Part shown: positions 60,546-64,000 of the stretch, piece after piece
Layout: the number at the start of each line of letters is the position of its first letter
Numbering within the stretch: position 1 is the stretch's first letter
NCBI RefSeq assembly: GCF_003710825.1
Contig: NZ_RHHQ01000003.1
Span: 248,001 to 312,000, forward strand
Source: Brevibacillus fluminis
Lineage (GTDB): Bacteria; Bacillota; Bacilli; Brevibacillales; Brevibacillaceae
Length of the DNA stretch: 64,000 nt
Direction: 5' to 3'
Made by a program: the position numbers and the translations under genes
The notes under the pieces: generated by a model
Databases searched by the model: none
Told to the model about the DNA's origin: nothing
Seen by the model: only the letters and a program-made list of their open reading frames with translations

Positions 60546-60848
60546 TTTATCCTCCGCGTCTTTGGAATCAGTTAGGGAAACCTTCTTATAAAAAAAACCC
60601 TACTGCAGGAGTAGAGTTTTATATTAAATTTGCACTAACCTCTCCTATAAATTTCCTTCCATTATAGTATAAACGTACCAAAATATTGTTATATGGTCAA
60701 CTTAGTTTAATTTATTTTATCTATCAGTACGTCTCATACTGACTTTAAATTTTCTCTCTGATCATCAACACACATAACTAGTACTATTTCCTTTTTCGGA
60801 AATTAAATACCTATCATTTATCTACTGAAAAGATCACCGATTCCTTTT
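60546..60848 (-). promoter_or_regulatory. leader and promoter region of the dpd operon
   Basis: 303 bases between queC and dpdE. On the minus strand a TATAAT (60662-60667) is the best -10 candidate, with no good -35. Downstream of it comes AGGAGAGGTTAG, then the hairpin at 60588-60622, then CGGAGG and the dpdE start. AGGAG can pair with the CTCCT inside the hairpin, an antiterminator-like alternative. No open frame lies here. Confidence 0.45.
60588..60622 (-). terminator. terminator or attenuator in the dpdE leader
   Basis: On the minus strand AAACTCTACT, short loop CCTGC, AGTAGGGTTT followed by further T, a total of eight in a row. A typical intrinsic terminator, placed between promoter and first gene rather than after a gene. 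It may also end queC transcripts. Confidence 0.65.
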
Positions 60849-61502
60849 CTAGGTACTACTTAAATATTCATCCAAACCTTTTTTCCTCAATTTACAAGAT
60901 GGGCATTCTCCACATCCATCAGCAATTATGCCATTGTAACACGTAAGTGTCTTATATCTTACAAAGTCTAAGACTCCTAATTGATCTGCAAGGGCCCAAG
61001 TCTGTGCTTTGTTTAACCACATAAGCGGCGTATCAATAATGAACTGGTAATCCATCGCTAAGTTAAGAGTAACATTCAATGATTTTATGAAAACATCTCG
61101 GCAATCCGGGTAACCACTAAAATCCGTTTCACAAACCCCAGTCACAATATTCCTTGCACCAACTTGTTTGGCAAGTATTGCTGCAAAAGAAAGAAAAAGT
61201 AGGTTTCGTCCATCAACAAATGTTGTAGGTAATTTTCCTTCCTCGCTTTTGATTTCTATATCCTTCCGAGTAAGTGCATTTGGAGCAAGTTGATTAAGAA
61301 GAGACATGTCCAGGATATGATGCTTAATTGAAAGTTCTTTAGCAATATCTGATGCACAATCCAACTCAAATCGATGTCTTTGTCCATAGTTAAATGTAAC
61401 AGTCTCAACTTCTTTAAAACGATTCAATGCCCAAAATAAACAAGTTGTACTATCTTGACCACCACTAAATACAACTATCGCTTTTCCAGTCTTCATCACC
61501 AT
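60849..61502 (-). CDS. queC: QueC, 7-cyano-7-deazaguanine (preQ0) synthase
   Basis: A 217-residue enzyme from the ATG at 61502 (AAGGAG seven bases upstream; eight codons further the frame is still open). The PP-loop [15 protein letters not shown] (8-22) binds [18 protein letters not shown] is the CDG pocket, and C-x7[10 protein letters not shown] binds zinc near the C-terminus. It makes preQ0 from 7-carboxy-7-deazaguanine. queD, queE and folE are absent from the window, so precursors would come from elsewhere or beyond 64 kb. In the dpd context its product feeds DNA modification; a role only in tRNA queuosine is the alternative. Confidence 0.92.
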   Translation of the reverse strand: MVMKTGKAIVVFSGGQDSTTCLFWALNRFKEVETVTFNYGQRHRFELDCASDIAKELSIKHHILDMSLLNQLAPNALTRKDIEIKSEEGKLPTTFVDGRNLLFLSFAAILAKQVGARNIVTGVCETDFSGYPDCRDVFIKSLNVTLNLAMDYQFIIDTPLMWLNKAQTWALADQLGVLDFVRYKTLTCYNGIIADGCGECPSCKLRKKGLDEYLSST

Positions 61503-61636
61503 TTCCACTCTCCTTATTGAAGTCATACGTTTGGTATATCAAATTACGACCATTACAAGGTGTTAATATCCTGAAATTGCACTAATGCAATCGTTACTAT
61601 ACATGATTGAAAGATAATTTAGTGATCTTCTTTGCC

Positions 61637-62572
61637 CTATGGTACTACTACATTACTGTGACATAAAAGAGCATACTGAAGCCCTACTCTTCTTCTTCTT
61701 GCTGAATAGTTGCCCCTTGCATTAGTTTCAACAACCACATTCCATATCGGATTTCTCACCAACCTGCTTAAACACTTGCGAATACTTTCTGGTTTGATAA
61801 CCCCCCCGAGAGGACCATTACAAAGATATTCATAGATATCCTTCACCTGAATAAATTCGTTCGACATCAATACAGTGTGAGCAACAAAAAATTCTGTTTG
61901 TGTAAGTGGTTCTCTCCTATCCTGGTAAACCAGTTCTCGTTTTTGCTGTGTAATACATATTAATACATCGCAATCCCCTTTTGATTCTTGCTCTTTATAA
62001 AAGAAATCCTCTGATATTGGTTCACTGCCGGTTGACGTCACCTTTATATAAAGATATTGTGTCAACATTTCTTCACTGTCGACAAGCATCCGATCGGCAT
62101 AATTGGCGATTATCTTACTATCGAATGAAGCATATTTACTGGATTCCAAATAATTTACTTCCTTGATAGCATCCTTTGCCATTAATATTCCGCAGTTAAC
62201 CGTAAAAATTTGCGCTATTAGCGTCTGCGTATCACTTAATCCTTGTTCTCGATTCCCATCTAGTGCCCGTTTAAAAAAACATGCCGATTCAATATATTTT
62301 CCACTTCCATAAAGGATATGGGCATAACGGTAATTAGCAATTGGATGATTACTTTGAAGACGGAGAGCCTTTTCAAGATATCGCTTTGCGGAATTTGGAT
62401 CGGGCCTATCCGACATCTTAAAGGACTCTCCGAATAATACATAAAGTGATACAAGAGATTCTCTATAAATTTTACTATCAACCTGGTCTCCGCGTTTTAG
62501 TGCAGCGTTCAATTTCTCCCGCAACGCCTTTTCTTCATGATACGGTACAAATTCTTTTTCTTCTTCGATCAT
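61637..62572 (-). CDS. TPR protein with C-terminal winged-helix domain, probable regulator
   Basis: A 311-residue protein. Residues about 60-120 hold TPR helices (AKRYLEKALRLQSNHPIANYRYAHILYGSGKYIESACFFKRALDG). The last 90 residues look like an OmpR-type winged helix: EPLTQTEFFVAHTVLMSNEF, VKDIYEYLCN, KPESIRKCLSRLVRNPIWNVVVETNARGNY. The combination fits a transcription factor sensing a ligand or partner by TPR. It is divergent from the M20 peptidase gene across an 85-base gap that holds a strong dyad, so autoregulation is likely. It may control queC and the dpd operon, but that is inferred. Confidence 0.65.
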   Translation of the reverse strand: MIEEEKEFVPYHEEKALREKLNAALKRGDQVDSKIYRESLVSLYVLFGESFKMSDRPDPNSAKRYLEKALRLQSNHPIANYRYAHILYGSGKYIESACFFKRALDGNREQGLSDTQTLIAQIFTVNCGILMAKDAIKEVNYLESSKYASFDSKIIANYADRMLVDSEEMLTQYLYIKVTSTGSEPISEDFFYKEQESKGDCDVLICITQQKRELVYQDRREPLTQTEFFVAHTVLMSNEFIQVKDIYEYLCNGPLGGVIKPESIRKCLSRLVRNPIWNVVVETNARGNYSARRRRVGLQYALLCHSNVVVP

Positions 62573-62594
62573 TCAGTTTTTTTCCTCCTCTTCA

Positions 62595-62613
62595 GTGTGA
62601 CAACGTGTCACAC
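62595..62613. promoter_or_regulatory. 19-bp dyad operator candidate
   Basis: GTGTGACA-ACG-TGTCACAC, a perfect 8-bp inverted repeat with a 3-base centre, 22 bases upstream of the regulator start and 45 bases upstream of the M20 peptidase start. The symmetry and position are those of a repressor site controlling both genes. Confidence 0.65.
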
Positions 62614-62657
62614 AGCCCCTTTACACTTTAAGTAACAAATACAAAGGGGTTGACAAC

Positions 62658-63971
62658 ATGAATAATATCAGTCTTTTAACTCGTTATGGGTTCAAACCAT
62701 CAGATTTAGAAAATTGGGTTCCATTCCGTCTTAGCCATGCTAGTGAACTTTTGACTCTTACATTAACTCATCTCGGGACAACATATGATCTTTTAGATCA
62801 GGTATCAGAACAAACTTGGGTAGAAGCCTTGCGATTGACCTCTTTTCAGGTTGAACGCCGTGGTGGTGAATGTTTAGTCAATCCATTGGAGAAGGAGCTT
62901 CCTCTTGCTGACATCGATCTTTATATGCGTGGAATTACACGTTGGATGAACGAACTTGGAATTCACACAGCTTACTGCTGCGATGGTCATGAACGAAAAA
63001 ATCCAAAAGTTATCCTGCTCACGCATCCTAATCATAAGCAAATAACTCTCTTGAAAGCCTCTGCACCCGAAGAAATGAACATCCGTTTCTCTGGCAAGGA
63101 AATTCACTTTGAATGCAATCATCAGCGTGAGTTATTGCTTTTACTGGCGGAAAAGTTATATGCAATCTGCGCTGATCCGGCGGCTTTAATTCGCTACGAA
63201 GCTGATCATTTTAAACACTCATTAATCGAGTTATTGAACATCCCAGGTGAAAGTGGCTATGAGGATCCTATCAGGCGATTTCTGAAAAGAAAACTGAAGC
63301 CAATTACAGACAATATGTTTGTGGATCGGGCTGGAAATGTGTGTGCTTTCGTATTTTGCGGACAAGGTCCAACTATACTTTTGTCAGCCCACATGGATAT
63401 TTTTCAAGAGCTTGAAGAATCCCGCCAAATTGTTCAAGAAGGGACCACTTTATACTCTACCTCGGGGATTCTGGGGGCCGATGATAGAGCCGGTATCGCA
63501 GTAATCCTCGAGATCATAAAAAACATTCATCAGACTAACTTTAATGGTACGTTGAAGATCGCGTTTACGGTTGGAGAAGAGATTGGGCTAATTGGATCTC
63601 AGCAACTAGATCCCATGTTTCTCTATGATATCGATAGTGCTATTGTAGTTGATCGGAGAGGTAATCGAGATATTGTAACCTCTTACGCCGGAATCATTCC
63701 GTTTTGCCCTGATAGTTATGGACTACTATTCGAGCAAGCAGGTGCATTGGCCGGGATGGAAGACTGGAAAGTAACCGAAGGTGGTTCAAGTGATGCTAAA
63801 GTTTTTTTTCAAAAATTCGGCATCCCTTCAGTCAATTTATCTGTCGGTTATCAACATGAACACACAGAACGGGAAACAGTAGATTATTTTGCCACCTTCC
63901 AGACTGCAACACTTATTTTGACCTTGCTACACCATCAATTAATTCGTTCAAGAGACAAAATGAAAAATTAA
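62658..63971 (+). CDS. M20-type metallopeptidase with extra N-terminal CCxGH domain
   Basis: A 437-residue protein. Residues about 190-430 are an M20/M42-type zinc peptidase: LLSAHMDIF (His245, Asp247), GADDRAG (Asp275), VGEEIG (Glu307, Glu308), VVDRRG (Asp332) and a C-terminal YQHEHTE. All expected metal ligands are present. The first 180 residues form another domain with WMNELGIHTAYCCDGHERK (CCxGH at 107-111), a motif I know from small phage-linked proteins of unknown function. AAAGGGG lies nine bases before the ATG. It is divergent from the regulator and next to queC and dpd genes, but no role in modification is established. The frame ends 29 bases before the window end. Confidence 0.75.
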   Translation: MNNISLLTRYGFKPSDLENWVPFRLSHASELLTLTLTHLGTTYDLLDQVSEQTWVEALRLTSFQVERRGGECLVNPLEKELPLADIDLYMRGITRWMNELGIHTAYCCDGHERKNPKVILLTHPNHKQITLLKASAPEEMNIRFSGKEIHFECNHQRELLLLLAEKLYAICADPAALIRYEADHFKHSLIELLNIPGESGYEDPIRRFLKRKLKPITDNMFVDRAGNVCAFVFCGQGPTILLSAHMDIFQELEESRQIVQEGTTLYSTSGILGADDRAGIAVILEIIKNIHQTNFNGTLKIAFTVGEEIGLIGSQQLDPMFLYDIDSAIVVDRRGNRDIVTSYAGIIPFCPDSYGLLFEQAGALAGMEDWKVTEGGSSDAKVFFQKFGIPSVNLSVGYQHEHTERETVDYFATFQTATLILTLLHHQLIRSRDKMKN

Positions 63972-64000
63972 GTTCTACTCCTCTTATCTCTTTGAATATT

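Noticed and set aside
60600..60660. preQ1 class I riboswitch before dpdE
   Set aside because: AGAGGTT is present, but the partner CCTCT and the A-rich tail are not in the required order and spacing, so I only call an attenuator-like leader.
60685..60720. TTGACC as -35 box of the dpd promoter
   Set aside because: The distance to TATAAT is about 25 bases, too long. A 17-base spacing leads to TACGTT, a poor -10 box.

Overview
The window looks like an accessory-rich stretch of a low-to-mid GC Firmicute, most likely Paenibacillus or a close relative in the Bacillales. The evidence is strong GGAGG ribosome binding sites, frequent GTG and TTG starts, and family content: a TetM-like GTPase, a DUF1003 protein, a DUF1259 pair, a DUF3934 protein and a stalk-domain secreted protein. 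I saw no rRNA or tRNA genes. Family names come from reading motifs, not from database searches.

1-16.5 kb is mostly ordinary or lightly accessory sequence. It holds a DUF1259 tandem pair, an AlkD-like DNA repair protein, a glyoxalase-fold protein, a TetM-like ribosome protection GTPase and a DUF1003 protein. It also has a decayed group II intron reverse transcriptase, a two-gene McrBC-like restriction pair (7.9-12.4 kb) whose ATPase carries an EVE-like reader domain, a DEAD-box RNA helicase, and several decayed genes.

16.6-36.9 kb is a mobile-element region and the most unusual part. I find Tn7-like transposon ends: TGT...ACA termini, three spaced 20-base repeats at the left and two or three abutting 20-base repeats at the right. 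Two elements are complete, each with a perfect 5-bp target duplication. One (18322-21229, TTAAA) holds one cassette gene plus an IS110-family insertion sequence. The other (27689-33451, CCTAG) splits a SEC-C/Sel1 gene, and removing it restores that reading frame exactly. It holds ten small genes arranged like integron cassettes, separated by a recurring junction element (hairpin flanked by CTAACGGG direct repeats). Two further right ends (17691 and 36896) mark older or partial elements. No transposase of the TnsA/TnsB type lies in the window, so mobilisation would have to be in trans. Between the two complete elements lies a trio of overlapping tyrosine recombinase genes with an excisionase-like gene.

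36.9-64 kb is a large defence island. It holds dpdE-F-G-H-I-J-K-D, the restriction half of the 7-deazaguanine DNA modification system, tightly overlapped on the minus strand. An AddB-like iron-sulphur nuclease-fold protein and a UvrD-like helicase follow at its 3' end. Upstream are queC (preQ0 synthesis), a TPR/winged-helix regulator and a divergent M20-type metallopeptidase with an extra N-terminal domain. A 19-bp dyad lies between the last two. The modification genes dpdA, dpdB and dpdC are not in the window; they may lie beyond position 64000.
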